NCBI GenBank assembly: GCA_032433765.1
Contig: JAVIAB010000073.1
Coordinates: forward strand, 57,990,565 to 58,054,564
Reading direction: 5' to 3'
Length of the DNA stretch: 64,000 nt
DNA from: Megaustenia siamemsis
Lineage: Eukaryota; Mollusca; Gastropoda; Stylommatophora; Ariophantidae
Every line of letters starts with the position of its first letter. The first letter of the stretch is position 1. Positions 41,060-51,692 of this stretch are shown one piece after another. Made by a program: the position numbers and the translations under genes. Below the pieces are notes generated by a model, which was not told where the DNA came from, ran no database searches, and saw only the letters and a program-made list of their open reading frames with translations.

Positions 41060-41800
41060 ATCATCATCATCATCATCGTCATGGTCATCAACATCATTAC
41101 TGAGTGCCATCTCTATATCCAAGGCCGACTACCAAGGAGCGCCATTCTACTTTGTCTCTTGTCGTGACGGTGCATGTTGTCATGGATTCACCTCACCTAT
41201 CCATCTTTTGATATTATCAGCCAACTTTAGCTTTGGTGTTCCACTTCCTCATCTACCTTGTACCTTTCCATTCAAGATGTCCTTTAGTAGGGTGTTGTGT
41301 CTCTTTACATGCGCCAACAATTTTACATGTCTTTTTCGAATTGTGTTCTCTTTTTTTCATTTTCAGCTGAATTAGAACTTCCTTCTTTATCTTTTCCTTC
41401 CACCCAATTCTCCCCATTTTTCTATAGATACACATTTCAAAGGCTTTTCTTCTCCGCTCTGTTTTCTTGTTTAATGTCCATGATCCTGCACCATAATTGT
41501 AAAAGTAAAAAAAGTAAAGTACCCCCGTCACGGCAAGTAGCGTATAGGGAATATGGTGCTAGTGAACATAAATTTTACAGACCTTCGGCACATGATTTTT
41601 GGGGTAATGTGGTCGGTATTACTACCCGTGCCGCTTTACTTTCACAGAAAAAAAATCCGGCACCCATTTAAGGCTGGCACCATAATTGGATGTAGAGCAA
41701 ATATAGCATTTTTATAATTCATATTTTTGATGACGATGTTATCTGCTTTGATATGGTTATATTTTTCGTGTTGTTAAAATTGCTTTTTTCCACTCCAGTT
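41060..41800 (-). mobile_element. LINE-C 3' end split by a SINE-1
   Basis: ATC tail at left (41060-41078), then the inverse of the LINE-C C-terminal region to 41499. It resumes at 41677 with GCACCATAATTG and runs to about 41800, where a plus-strand LINE-A copy begins. Diverged and broken. Confidence 0.8.
41500..41676 (-). mobile_element. SINE-1 lacking its tRNA head, with 12-bp target-site duplication
   Basis: Only the SINE body is present; the head with the A and B boxes is missing, as expected of 5' truncation during reverse transcription. GCACCATAATTG occurs at 41488-41499 and 41677-41688, a perfect 12-bp target-site duplication within LINE-C. Confidence 0.92.
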
Positions 41801-42190
41801 CTTTAATAGGACAACAGACAAGAAAATCACTAGATTCTGTAGAAATGTGGTTTTACAGAAGAATGTTGAGAATTCCATGGACAGTTAAAAAAGAGTAATG
41901 ATAATGTTCTGATAGAGGTCATAGTAAAAAGAGAGCTAATTTCCAATATTAGGAAGAAACAATCATCATTTTTTGGCCATGTAATGAGAAGAGAACAACT
42001 GGAATATGTTGTGACAACTGGAAAAATTGAGGGACGAAGAGATAGGGGGAAACAAAGAGAAAAAATACCAGACAGCTTAAGAGAATGGCTTGGCAGAAGG
42101 TCAACAACAGAAATGATAAATAACTGTCGAGATCGAAAGTTGTGGAGAAACATGATCACCTACGCCGCAGGCCCGGTATTTGATGATGAT
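41801..42190 (+). mobile_element. LINE-A 3' end with GAT tail
   Basis: Encodes SVEMWFYRRMLRIPWTVK, FGHVMRREQLEYVVTTGKIE and GRRSTTEMINNCRDRKLW, ending GATGATGAT. One of the better-preserved 3' ends. 5' truncated next to LINE-C. Confidence 0.87.
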
Positions 42191-42690
42191 AATTTCTTTA
42201 ATTCTATCTTACATTTTCCATCACTTGTTTTAGCATGTCCACGATAGCTAGATTCTTCAACTCTTTCCAGGTTCAATGAAATTCAGTTTTTTTTTTGTTT
42301 TTCATAAAAAGCGCTCTTCTCTCTCACTGCTTCTTATCCTGATCAAATAAAATAATTTCTTCTCTCCTGCCAATTGAAATCGTGTGCTCTCTACGAGTTT
42401 CCTGGTCAGGTCGATTCCAACCTTGCCTGTCTCCGTAAACCCCGTTGATTGTCATGTCCCAGACATCTTGACACAACCGATACGGATGATGTTTGATTTC
42501 TCTCTGTTTTCTGCTCCATTTCTTCATCCCATGTTACATAAGGTAATTATTGAAACAATTAATTCTATATTTACAATAGAAAATGCAACGAACAATTTAT
42601 TGCATGATTCAAACCACAAACATTTACTTCCTGCTCGTCTCTTTTCAGTTTTTGTGCCAAACAACAAAAATAACAGCTCCGAAAACGAGA
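42191..42690. other. Unassigned sequence
   Basis: No recognisable gene or repeat. Confidence 0.45.
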
Positions 42691-42705
42691 TGCAAGAGAG
42701 GTAAT

Positions 42706-42963
42706 AAAAAAAAAAGTAAAGTACCCCCGTCACGCCAAGTGGCGTATAGGGAATATGGTGTTAGTGACCATACATTTTACAGACCTTCGGCACATGATTT
42801 TTGGGGCAATGTTGTCGTTATTACGCCCGTGCCGCTTTACTTTCCCAGAAAAAAATCCGGTACCCATTATAGGCTGAGTGAACCGGAAGCCGTCGATTGG
42901 GATCGAATCCTACCTTTTGTCCTTTGTAGTCCAGTTCACTAACCACTAAGCTATCGCGGATCC
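42706..42963 (-). mobile_element. SINE-1, full length, with 13-bp target-site duplication
   Basis: Complete SINE-1 with B box and A box at the right. CAAGAGAGGTAAT at 42693-42705 and CAAGGGAGGTAAT at 42964-42976 flank it (one mismatch). An A/T-rich run of about 10 bases sits at its 3' end. Confidence 0.92.
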
Positions 42964-43185
42964 CAAGGGAGGTAATGTTGAACGCTTATTTCTGTTAAAG
43001 AGAGATAATTTATATTCTTCCTGCTGTATTTTGTGGTCTCGGGAGAGGCAAAGGTTAGGGTACTAACCCCAAGCAGAAAATCTGTAACAGAGAAAACAGG
43101 GCGGTTATAGATCTGGTACAGATCATTTCCGGTATTTCTTACAGTTAGATTGTACTTGACATATCACAATATGTTGCCGTGTTAT

Positions 43186-43481
43186 GATTATGGAAGGCCC
43201 CAGTATCACTGCAAACGAATAAAAACCATAATTGCTCAACCGCCCGTGCCAGTGGAATCATCCGAATTACTAACTCATCTCCGAAACAAAGAAAGGTAAC
43301 TGTAGTCCCCATCATAGCAGTCTCAGCACACGTCAAAAGACAAGGCGAAACCGCACAGAAAGGGAACACAGCCAACTGTTCCCTGTCATACGATATCATC
43401 ATTCATCGTAAACAAAAGGAGTATCGAAACATGATCAAAACAGATGAGACACACAGCTCACGGTGTGCACAGAGCACTTAA
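43186..43481 (+). repeat. Repeat D, copy 3
   Basis: GGAAGGCCCCAGTATCACTG through CAGCTCACGGTGTGCACAGA. Well conserved relative to the other three copies. Confidence 0.85.
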
Positions 43482-43639
43482 CAGTGTTGCCTTGAAATAG
43501 ACTAAGGTCAAAAAGGGATTCTTGTGTCGGTGCAACACGTAGTCGTCACATACCTTTCACTGGCTTGTGTTATGCGAAGATAATATTTCATTCATTTTAT
43601 TCTCGGGTCGAAGACGGCACATAGGGCGGAACTCGTAGT

Positions 43640-43850
43640 TCTCAACAGCAGGCGATTTGCTGCTAGTTCTTGTAGGTCTTGGTTATTTCTTAGTTCCATG
43701 GTTCCATATTAATTGTTCTGCATAGCGATTCTCTTGGACTTCCGTGATGTCTCTCTCCAGATGGTTTCCACATGAGTGCCTGATGGTGAAATCTTTCTAC
43801 ATTCATTCTCAGCACGTGACCGATGTATTTCCCTAAAATAATATTCATAG
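43640..43850 (-). mobile_element. LINE 3' fragment, degenerate
   Basis: The minus strand gives GKYIGHVLRMNVERFHHQAL then MWKPSGERHHGSPRES, the C-terminal signature of LINE proteins (GHVLRM...R..ALRW.P.G.R..GRP). Family not assigned. Confidence 0.65.
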
Positions 43851-43870
43851 CGTTAAATATATAAGTAAAT

Positions 43871-44107
43871 TAAAGAGCCCCATCACGCCAAGTGGCGTAT
43901 AGGGAATATGGTGACCATAATTTTTATAGATCTTTGGAACTTGATATTTGGAGTAATGTGGTCGGTATTACTCCCGTACTGCCTTACTTTCCTCAAAAAA
44001 AATCCGACCCCTTTAAAGGCTGGGTGAACCGGAAGCCGCCGATCAGGATACAACCCGACTCTAGTCCTGTGTAGTCCAGTTCACTAACGACTGAGCTATC
44101 ACGGCTT
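43871..44107 (-). mobile_element. SINE-1, full length, diverged
   Basis: Complete but diverged: the B box reads GTTGTATCCTG and several short deletions occur in the body. Probably an older copy; its pol III promoter may be dead. Confidence 0.85.
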
Positions 44108-44334
44108 CTTATATATACATGAGTGATTGCAGGATTTATCTCTCAAACCGCGGGTCTTAGTAAAACTATAGATCGCCGTGCACTCAGAATTACCTCTGTA
44201 GATGACAATGCTGTTGAATTCAATTTGCCCTTGAAAATACCAAAAAGAGCTCTTCTCTTGTTAAACACTAATATTCCTCAGTTGCGTCATGGTTAGAGGT
44301 TTGGTTTTCAGATTAAATTAATCCGAGCTCTTCC

Positions 44335-44925
44335 CACAACAACATTTTCCAGTCGATCTTGATGATAAATAATATACACTTTATTATTAGCAGCAAATAG
44401 CATACTGGCACCATCATCTTGTCTCTGTTTGAACTTGACAGCATTGACAGCTACTCTGAAGTCTTTTGTCCTGTGTTCAACGTCCAGCTTCTGCAACATT
44501 CATTCCCAGCTCGTCAGTGATATCTTGCAGCCATGCATTTCTAGGCCTGTCTTTCTTCATTTACCCGGAACAATGCCCACCATAATTATCATATCGAGGC
44601 CATTATGTCGTGTTTAAATGGCCAAAGTATTTAATTTTCTTTGTTTTTATGATCTGGAGTTTTGAGTTCTCTCAGAATTGACAAATTCGTACTTTTCTCT
44701 GGCCACGAATTCTGAGTTTCTTCTCTTAACACTCAGAGGGATTGATGTGTTTCTCAGTATATCCGTTGACTGACCGAGTTCCAGGTCCATATATTGCTAA
44801 AGGAAATATCAAGTCTCTTAAAAATATGCGTTTTGTTGTTACATCAATATACATATCAGCACTGGCATCTCTAAGCAATATACCTAAGTACAGAGAAATG
44901 TAATTCATTTTTGTTCATCAGATTT
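44335..44925 (-). mobile_element. LINE C-terminal fragment
   Basis: The minus strand gives IYGPGTRSVNGYTEKHINP, TKKIKYFGHL, PRNAWLQDITDELGMNVAEA and AVNAVKFKQRQDDGAS, the order of a LINE C-terminus (YG.E.W...F...GH..R...W..D). Frames are broken. Confidence 0.65.
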
Positions 44926-45300
44926 GTTCCGGAGGCGAAGGCGCGCCTCACAGCACCAGAGCTGGAAGTTGTCAGCGACCCACAGCTGATAGCTTGCGCC
45001 AGGATCGGTGAACCAGAACCATCAAGACCCTGCTCCACCTCTCCGTGGTGCCTCTAGTAACAGACTAACCTGTCTAGTCTGGCCAAGCGAGTAGGGATCG
45101 AAGAGGGAAGACAACCCGGTACTCAAAAATGTCGTGTTGAAGTCGGATGTGTTGGACCGAAAGGCGCAAATATCACAGTTATACAGCAAACCACAACACA
45201 ACGCAGACACACCCACTTAACGTCCTTTTAAGGGCGGATGACGAAGAGGAATTCTTTAGTCTACGAATACTCTAGAATAATTTAGTCGTCAGGCGAACGC
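44926..45300 (+). repeat. Repeat H, copy 1
   Basis: The part at about 45060-45260 (GAGTAGGGATCGAAGAGGGA, GACCGAAAGGCGCAAATATC, CCACAACACAACGC) resembles 58076-58262. It is GC-richer than its surroundings. Class unknown; the upstream half at 44926-45060 has no second copy here. Confidence 0.6.
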
Positions 45301-45385
45301 AAGCAAGCAAGATTTGTTCCAGGGACATTCTTATGTGGGGGTGACCACATGAACATACATGTACCCGTCACAATTGAAACATATG

Positions 45386-45455
45386 GGCACTAGGGGCACT
45401 AGGGCACTAGGGGCACTAGTGGCACTAGGCGCACTGCGGACACTACAGACATTAC
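45386..45455. repeat. Short 9-10-bp tandem repeat (GGGCACTAG type)
   Basis: About seven units of GGCACTAG with variants. Confidence 0.8.
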
Positions 45456-45564
45456 GGCCCTAAGACCATATTCTTCACACACAAATGTTCTCTTATATAT
45501 TCCCTCTTCGTTACTTGGACATTTAAATATTCACTTAATGTTATTTATGTGATCACTTAATAAG

Positions 45565-45768
45565 ACAGAACACATTACGACGCAAAAGAGTCACCAAGAA
45601 ACGTTACGAGAACTGTAGACCCAACAGCCGACTCCAAAAATGATGAATGTTAGAAAAATTAGAGACATTAGGAAACAATACAGCAGGAAAGGGCAATAAG
45701 GTGCAAAAGACCACAAATTATATCTCAACCTCCACGTAGACAAACAAGGAAGGAAAGAAGAAGAAATA
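45565..45768 (+). mobile_element. LINE-B 3' end with (GAA)n tail
   Basis: Matches the last 190 bp of the 13.5-kb LINE-B copy (ACGTTACGAGAACTGTAGAC, CAAGGAAGGAAAGAAGAAGA). Very short, 5' truncated. Confidence 0.75.
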
Positions 45769-46419
45769 TACAAATGACGTAGAGAGTTTTATTTGCGCAT
45801 TTGTTTTGCTTGATTACTGGTTTTAATTTATTCCCATCTGAATCAACAAGAGACGAAGAAAACGCAATGCCAAGAAGGATGGAATAATGAACACGCATAT
45901 AACCGGCTGTGATTATACAGGTCCCAGCTGTGGCTATAGATTTTGATGTTAGCATTGAACTTTACATTTGCCCCCGAACACGCCAGGGAGGTGTGAATAT
46001 ATATAAAGAAGTGTTCATATTTTATCATTATCGTTTGTGCATACACATTGAAAATACATAAGCAATCATAATAACCAGGGCGTATTGCCAACCGGCACGT
46101 ATTCGGACAAACATTTTTTTTAAAAAAAAAAGCTCAGATAAAAACCGTTGACTATAAACGATGATGCTTTATGAAATTGAGACATGTACAGTAAATGAAC
46201 AAGCATGAAGATCATTGCGGGCAACTTAAACGTGGGTCTACAAGAAAATGCTGAAAGTAGAAGAATAAATAAAAGAAGTAATGAAGACATCTTGAGTGAA
46301 ACTTGAGGACAGAGAAACAATTTTTTTAAATGCGAATTAGAAAGAAATTTAAAAAATATGTCTGTTCTTTGTCATGACACACGTAAGGGAACACTTGAAA
46401 ATATTGTAACAATAAAATG
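45769..46419. other. Unassigned sequence
   Basis: No recognisable gene or repeat. Confidence 0.45.
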
Positions 46420-46845
46420 CAGTGGAGCCTCGCATTTCGAAAGATTCTAAATTCGAACGTTAAATTCGAGAGAATTCTTGTAGAAACTCGAATACTGTGC
46501 TGGAACTGCGCGTGCTGCGTGGGAAAACATGTAACTTGTAAATGCAATCTTTGAATTGGTTAATGGTTGTGCTCCCAAGTCATCTCCTGCTGCACGCTCG
46601 TGCGGTTTTATAGAGCTCTTTTCACGCTTCATATTCTATGTATTTTGTTATATAAAAGCATTATCTATTGACTATGTAACCAAAGGAGAGTTTGAAAGTA
46701 ACGGAGCTAAGAGGAGGTTCTAGTACGATGACTGAAGTAAAAAAGAAACATAAACTAACATGAAATTGTAACGGTGTAGCAGATAAGTTTACACAAAATG
46801 GAAATTGAACTAAAACCTTCAATAAGTAGTGCCAACAGGCAGAAG

Positions 46846-46940
46846 AGAGAGAGTGAGAGAGAGAGAGTGAGAGAGAGAGAGAGAAGGAGAGGGAGAAAAA
46901 GAGAGAAAGAAAAAGAGAGAAAGAAAAAGAGAGAGAGAGC
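46846..46940. repeat. (GA)n/(GAAA)n microsatellite
   Basis: Purine-only run dominated by GA. Confidence 0.9.
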
Positions 46941-46948
46941 AAATATTA

Positions 46949-47599
46949 TAGTCCGTTCAGAATCGTTTGCCGAGATGTTATGATTTATAATTCAAAAAGT
47001 TCTTGATGATTTCACATGATTTTTGGCATACGGTGTTAAAATGTCCATGTCACGAGAACATATGTGTTACTCGATGTCTAGCTATAACGGTTTTCTTAAA
47101 GCGGCGAATTCCTTTGATCTTTGCCCATGTAACTATTATTTTGACCCTAATCAAAATGTGTTACAGTAATCTAGTGCAACGATGACCCATAGGCGTGTCC
47201 ATAAAATTTTACTGGGTGGCAAGTATACAAATTTTAAATTATATATAGAACTTTTGTTCGTAGAGTCAATTTGATATAGTTCCATGCTCTTGGTGTGAGT
47301 TTCCCAAATGTTGTCGCTGTCTTTCAAATACGTACATTTAGTTCCTCATCTAAGGAAAGTATGGCTGTAATAGTGGATCCAAGATAGCTTAACTTCTGTA
47401 CTGACTCAATCAGGCTTCCATTCAAAGTAATGGTTGTTGGTTTGCTTATAACATATTTTTGATCGCATTTCTTTGATAAAAAAATATTTTTATAGCGACA
47501 TTAGTATTCTAAACCTAACTTCAAAAGATCAATGCAAATGAACAATAAGTTTTTGAAAAAAATAAATTAATGTCTAGGCAAACGAATCTGAACGGACTA
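46949..47599 (-). mobile_element. MITE-like deletion derivative of the 2.39-kb transposon (651 bp)
   Basis: Ends TAGTCCGTTCAGAATCGTTT and CTGAACGGACTA, flanked by TA. In inverted orientation it equals about 140 bp of the left end and about 515 bp of the right end of the element at 16945-19332, the transposase region being removed cleanly. It keeps the captured LINE RT fragment (about 47250-47448). It could be moved by the intact transposase. Confidence 0.9.
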
Positions 47600-47601
47600 T
47601 A

Positions 47602-48369
47602 GAAGCGTATCTACATAGTGCTTAATTGTGGGTGTTGTTCGTTATGTGTATTTGCAAACATGAATTCAATTGGTTACAATTAGTGTGGCCGTATTTCTCA
47701 ATGATTTTGTCAACATGGTACACCTTTTTCTTATTCGTATTCTTCACAAGTTGTAACAATTCGGGTTTTAAATATGTGTCGTCAAATTTGACATTTTCAT
47801 TCGCAAGCCATGTCCTAATTTGCTCTTTTGTATTTGATGCAGTAGGCACTTTGTCCCACCTTGAATTCCCTAAGGAAGTGCTGACATAGTAAAACAGTAA
47901 CCTTTTGCATAGTTATAAATTTGCATTTCAAACTCATTGTAATTTAGATATAAATGTTGGTATTTAAAGTCAACAAATTGTTTACTGAGTCTTCACAAAA
48001 TTAATCAAGATACGCCTTCCGTTCAGTAATTAATGCCCAGGCCGTGGTGCGTCATGTAGTTCAATAACAATTCAGTTTTGTGCACGGGATTTTCCTGAAC
48101 TTAGTGTTTCTGCAATAGCCAAACTATTTTACGTGAACGACCGCACCAAATTAATGTATATATCCTAAACTGGTGTCAAATTCGAACAGGGTGAATTTAA
48201 TATAGCCTAAAGAAGAAAACTTTTAAACTAGATCAAATTTCTCAGAGCAAAAAATATTTCTATAACGACATCAATATTATAAGATTACATGCAAAAGTTG
48301 AAAGCAAAATAACAAACGGTTATCACGTAAAGCTAATTCAAGTGTGGTTATGAATTTCTGAACGGACTA
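47602..48369 (-). mobile_element. Deleted copy of the second Tc1/mariner-type family
   Basis: Matches 9382-9462, 9812-9966 and 10140-10650 of the element at 9121, with three deletions. The right terminal repeat is present (ends CTGAACGGACTA at 48369, then TA). The left terminal repeat is absent and replaced by the MITE-like element. The minus-strand transposase C-terminus remnant (47846-47690) reads SNTKEQIRTWLANENVKFD then YLKPELLQLVK. Confidence 0.85.
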
Positions 48370-48744
48370 TAGAAGTACAATTATATGGTGTTTATTGAAG
48401 GAAGTTCCCCTTCCAAACCGCAACCTTTTATCTTCCTCTCTACCAGCCACTTCATCACCAAGTTACATTTAATGTAGTTTTACTATATAGCAATTAGAAA
48501 CTGTATCTATTGTGTTCATGCTTTAACTTTTTATTGAAGGAATTTAACTGTCATCGTTATATCAAGTGATGTATACTTTCTACTTAAGTTTATCAAATTG
48601 GGAACTGTTTAAGATCTGGAACGGTTTAATGTACTTTCCATTAGAAATAATAGAAAAAAAAAGAAATTGATTCGGACTTCGAAATAGTAAAAATTTCGAG
48701 TGGCTTCTAGGAACGAGGTAAGTTCAAAGTACGAAGCGTGTCTG

Positions 48745-49080
48745 CAAAGTGGGAAAGAGAGATTTGGACGACTACGAAAAATACTCGACAGTTCAACAGC
48801 TTGAAGTGGATCAACATTAGAACTAAGGCCATTATCGTTAGGCCATTACAGGCGATGAAGATCACACATTTCATCCAGTGAAAGGACGGACAAAAGAGTG
48901 CCTTGCTCGGTGAATTGGACTAAAGTGAGAAAGAGTTGCGCAAATCTTTTATATCTCTCCCCTATGTCCATCTAAATCCAATGGCAATGCAAGAAAAATT
49001 GTTAACGAACAGAGCAGTGACAGGCATACGGGTAGAGACATGATCGCCTAAGCCTGTGGTGATGACACCTGGTAATTGTG
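48745..49080 (+). mobile_element. Degenerate LINE 3' end
   Basis: AGAGATTTGGACGACTACGA, then AGAGACATGATCGCCTAAGC followed by GATGATGAC. Resembles the 3' end of LINE-F (GACATGATCGCCTACGCC). Too decayed to read protein. Confidence 0.5.
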
Positions 49081-49675
49081 TTAGTGACATATCCCCTATG
49101 TCATTTATCTTAATTCATCTTATATATCGTCAATTCTATTCTTAATCTCTTTCTTCTGCATAATGGAGCTCGTTTATTAAATACCATTTATTTTCGTCTT
49201 CTCATTTCCTTAACTAATCTTTCATTAAATCTACATAATTTAAATCTTTTCAGCTTCTCGCTCGTTTCTTCGCAATCACGATACAATCCGCATGTGATTG
49301 AGGCCCAAATGAAACTTGCCACTCATTAAAGAGGGGCACACACACATGAGGGTTGATACAAAAGTGATGGTAGTATACCCAAGTCTCACAACAGCTTTCA
49401 AACTTCAATGAACTTCAGAGCTTTGACAATGAAATAATGCAGTGATTAAAAATAATTAATTTACACATAATTATTTAGAAAAACAGGCTCGTTCCATAAA
49501 AATTATTAATATACAAGTAATTATTAAGAAAAACAGACTCGTTTCATTAGTTCAAAATAAATAGAACGTTTCATAATAAAACATAACTATTTAGCTTCAT
49601 AGTTTAAATACAAAATCTCATGATTTTAAACTTCATAGTTAAAATACTATATCTCATAAATTTAAACTTCATAAC
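49081..49675. other. Unassigned sequence
   Basis: AT-rich, with small direct repeats (AAAACAGACTCGTTTCAT at 49481-49547). No gene recognised. Confidence 0.45.
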
Positions 49676-50243
49676 TTGGCCATATTATAACCAGTAATGG
49701 AAAATGTAAAACTGAAATAAACAAAAGAATAGAAATGGCAAAATGTAATTTTAATTTCATGAAAAATATACTAACATCAAAACAAATAACACCATGGCTA
49801 AAACTAAGAATAGCAAAATGATATGTCTTCTCAACATTCCTATATTGGTGCAGAAACATGGACATTAGACAAAGAAAACAGAAATAATTGAAGCCTTTGA
49901 AGTGTGAATATACAGAAGAATAGGTAGAATTGGATGGAACGAAAAGAAAACAAACGATGAAGTCTTAAAACAACTAAAAATGAAAAGAGAACTACTAAAT
50001 ACAATTAAAACAAGACATGAGAATTTTGGGCCATGTTAAAAGACACAACAGCCTACTAAAAGTAATCTTGGAGGGGAAAATACAAGGTAAAGGAGGCAGT
50101 GGCAAACCAAGACGAACATGGACGAGTAACATCAAAAGATGGACAAGTCAGCCTATGACAACCTGCACCATCAAAGCAAGAGATAGATAAGAATGGCGTT
50201 TCATGGTAGCCAACCTTACTTGCGGAGATGGCACTCGATGATG
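49676..50243 (+). mobile_element. LINE-C 3' end with GAT tail
   Basis: Can be followed from LGHIITSNGKCKTEINKRI through RRIGRIGWNEKKTNDEVLKQ and HNSLLKVILEGKIQGKGGSG to GGAGATGGCACTCGATGATG. Matches the inverse of the copy at 53-54 kb, with several single-base frame changes. Confidence 0.85.
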
Positions 50244-50743
50244 ATGATAAAAAGACTGCTTAATTTGAGTAAAAAAATAAGCTTTGTTGAATTATTTAAA
50301 AAAAAACTATTTAATTTTAGTCTTAATAATTTAGTATACATTTAAAAGCTATTTAATTTCATAGTCCAAATAATTAATACCATTATGCTACTTAGACCTA
50401 TTGATCTAAATACAGAGCAATAAAAACAAATAGATGTTAAAATGCGTTAAGCAATACTGATGTGGGCGTCAAATATTCCACTCATTTTTCACTATTTCTT
50501 CCATGTTGCAATCTCATTACTATTTTTCTATTCTCGTAATTAACTGACTTCTCTATTTTACCACTGACCAAATGTTTTACAGCCTCGCTAGACAGCCTAT
50601 TGTTACAGAGAAAAAACCTTTTTTTGTGCTTTTCAAATATTCGATTCAGACTCCTCTATTATTTCTAATGTACTACTCCATCTCCACATAACTTTTTAAT
50701 GTTATACTCAGTCCCTTCTATTTTTATCTAATATTCTACTCCG
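50244..50743. other. Unassigned sequence
   Basis: AT-rich; nothing recognised. Just before the 31-bp minisatellite it carries a few degenerate units. Confidence 0.45.
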
Positions 50744-50815
50744 TCGACCACATTACCCCAAAAATCATGTGCCGAAGGTCTGTAAAATTTATTGTCACTA
50801 ACACCATATTCCCTA
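50744..50815 (+). mobile_element. SINE-1 3' fragment
   Basis: CGACCACATTACCCCAAAAA to CACCATATTCCCTAT matches the last third of SINE-1. Head and most of the body are absent. Followed by a T run. Confidence 0.85.
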
Positions 50816-50849
50816 TTTTACTTTTTTTTTTTTTTTAAATACTGCGTTC

Positions 50850-51650
50850 CCTCTATTATTTCCAATGTTTTATTTCGTCTCTTTTATTATTCTCAATGTT
50901 CTACTCTGTCTCCTCTATTATTTCTAATGTTCTACTCCGTCTCCTCTATTATTTTTAATGTTCTACTCCGTCTCCTCTATTATTTCTAATGTTCTACTGC
51001 GTCTCCTCTATTATTTCTAATGTTCTACTCTGTCTCCTCTATTATTTCTAATGTTCTACTCCGTCTCCTCTATTATTTCCAATGTTCTACTCCATCGTCT
51101 TTATTAGTTTCAAATTTCTACTCCATCGTCTTTATTATTTTCAAATTTCTACTCCATCTCCTCTATTATTTCCACTGTTCTACTCCATCTCCTCTATTAT
51201 TTCCACTGTTCTAATCCATCTCCTCTATTATTTCTAATGTTCTACTCCATCTCCTCTATTATTTCCACTGTTCTAATCCATCTCCTCTATTATTTCTAAT
51301 GTTCTACACCGTCTCCTCTATTATTTCCACTGTTCTACTCCATCTCCTCTATTATTTCTAATGTTCTACTCCATCTCCTCTATTATTTCCAATGTTCTAC
51401 TCCATCTCCTCTATTATTTCCAATGTTCTACTCCATCTCCTCTATTATTCCAATGTTCTACTCATCTCCTCTATTATTTCTAATGTTCTACTCCATCTCC
51501 TCTATTATTTCTAATGTTCTACTCCATCTCCTCTATTATTTCCAATGTTCTACTCCGTCTCCTCTATTATTTCTAATGTTCTGCTCCGTCTCCTCCTTAT
51601 TTTTAATGTTCTATTCCGTATTCTCTACATCTTCTAACGTTCGACCAGGA
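50850..51650. repeat. 31-bp minisatellite
   Basis: About 25 units of CTCCTCTATTATTTCTAATG plus TTCTACTCCAT, with variants in blocks (CCGTC early, CCATC later). Some units have lost single bases. Frames are open in places but uninformative. Confidence 0.93.
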
Positions 51651-51692
51651 CTCCTATATTTTTCTTTATAATGTTTGTCTTCGTTTCCTCTA

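Larger units (their letters stand above)
46420..48744. mobile_element. Possible pogo/Tigger-like non-autonomous element
   Basis: Left end CAGTGGAGCCTCGCATTTCG resembles classical pogo/Tigger terminal repeats. The inverse of the right end reads CAGACACGCTTCGTACTTTG, an imperfect partner. Between them there is no pogo transposase, a GA-rich microsatellite and two nested Tc1/mariner-type copies. No clear TA duplication is seen, so this is tentative. Confidence 0.3.

Noticed and set aside
43020..43100. A tRNA-like word (GGTTAGGGTACTAACC) suggesting a SINE-2 head
   Set aside because: Only the A-box-like half is present, and no SINE-2 body follows.
50792..51671. Several Tyr/Phe/Ser-rich frames
   Set aside because: They are the 31-bp minisatellite; indels change the frame repeatedly.
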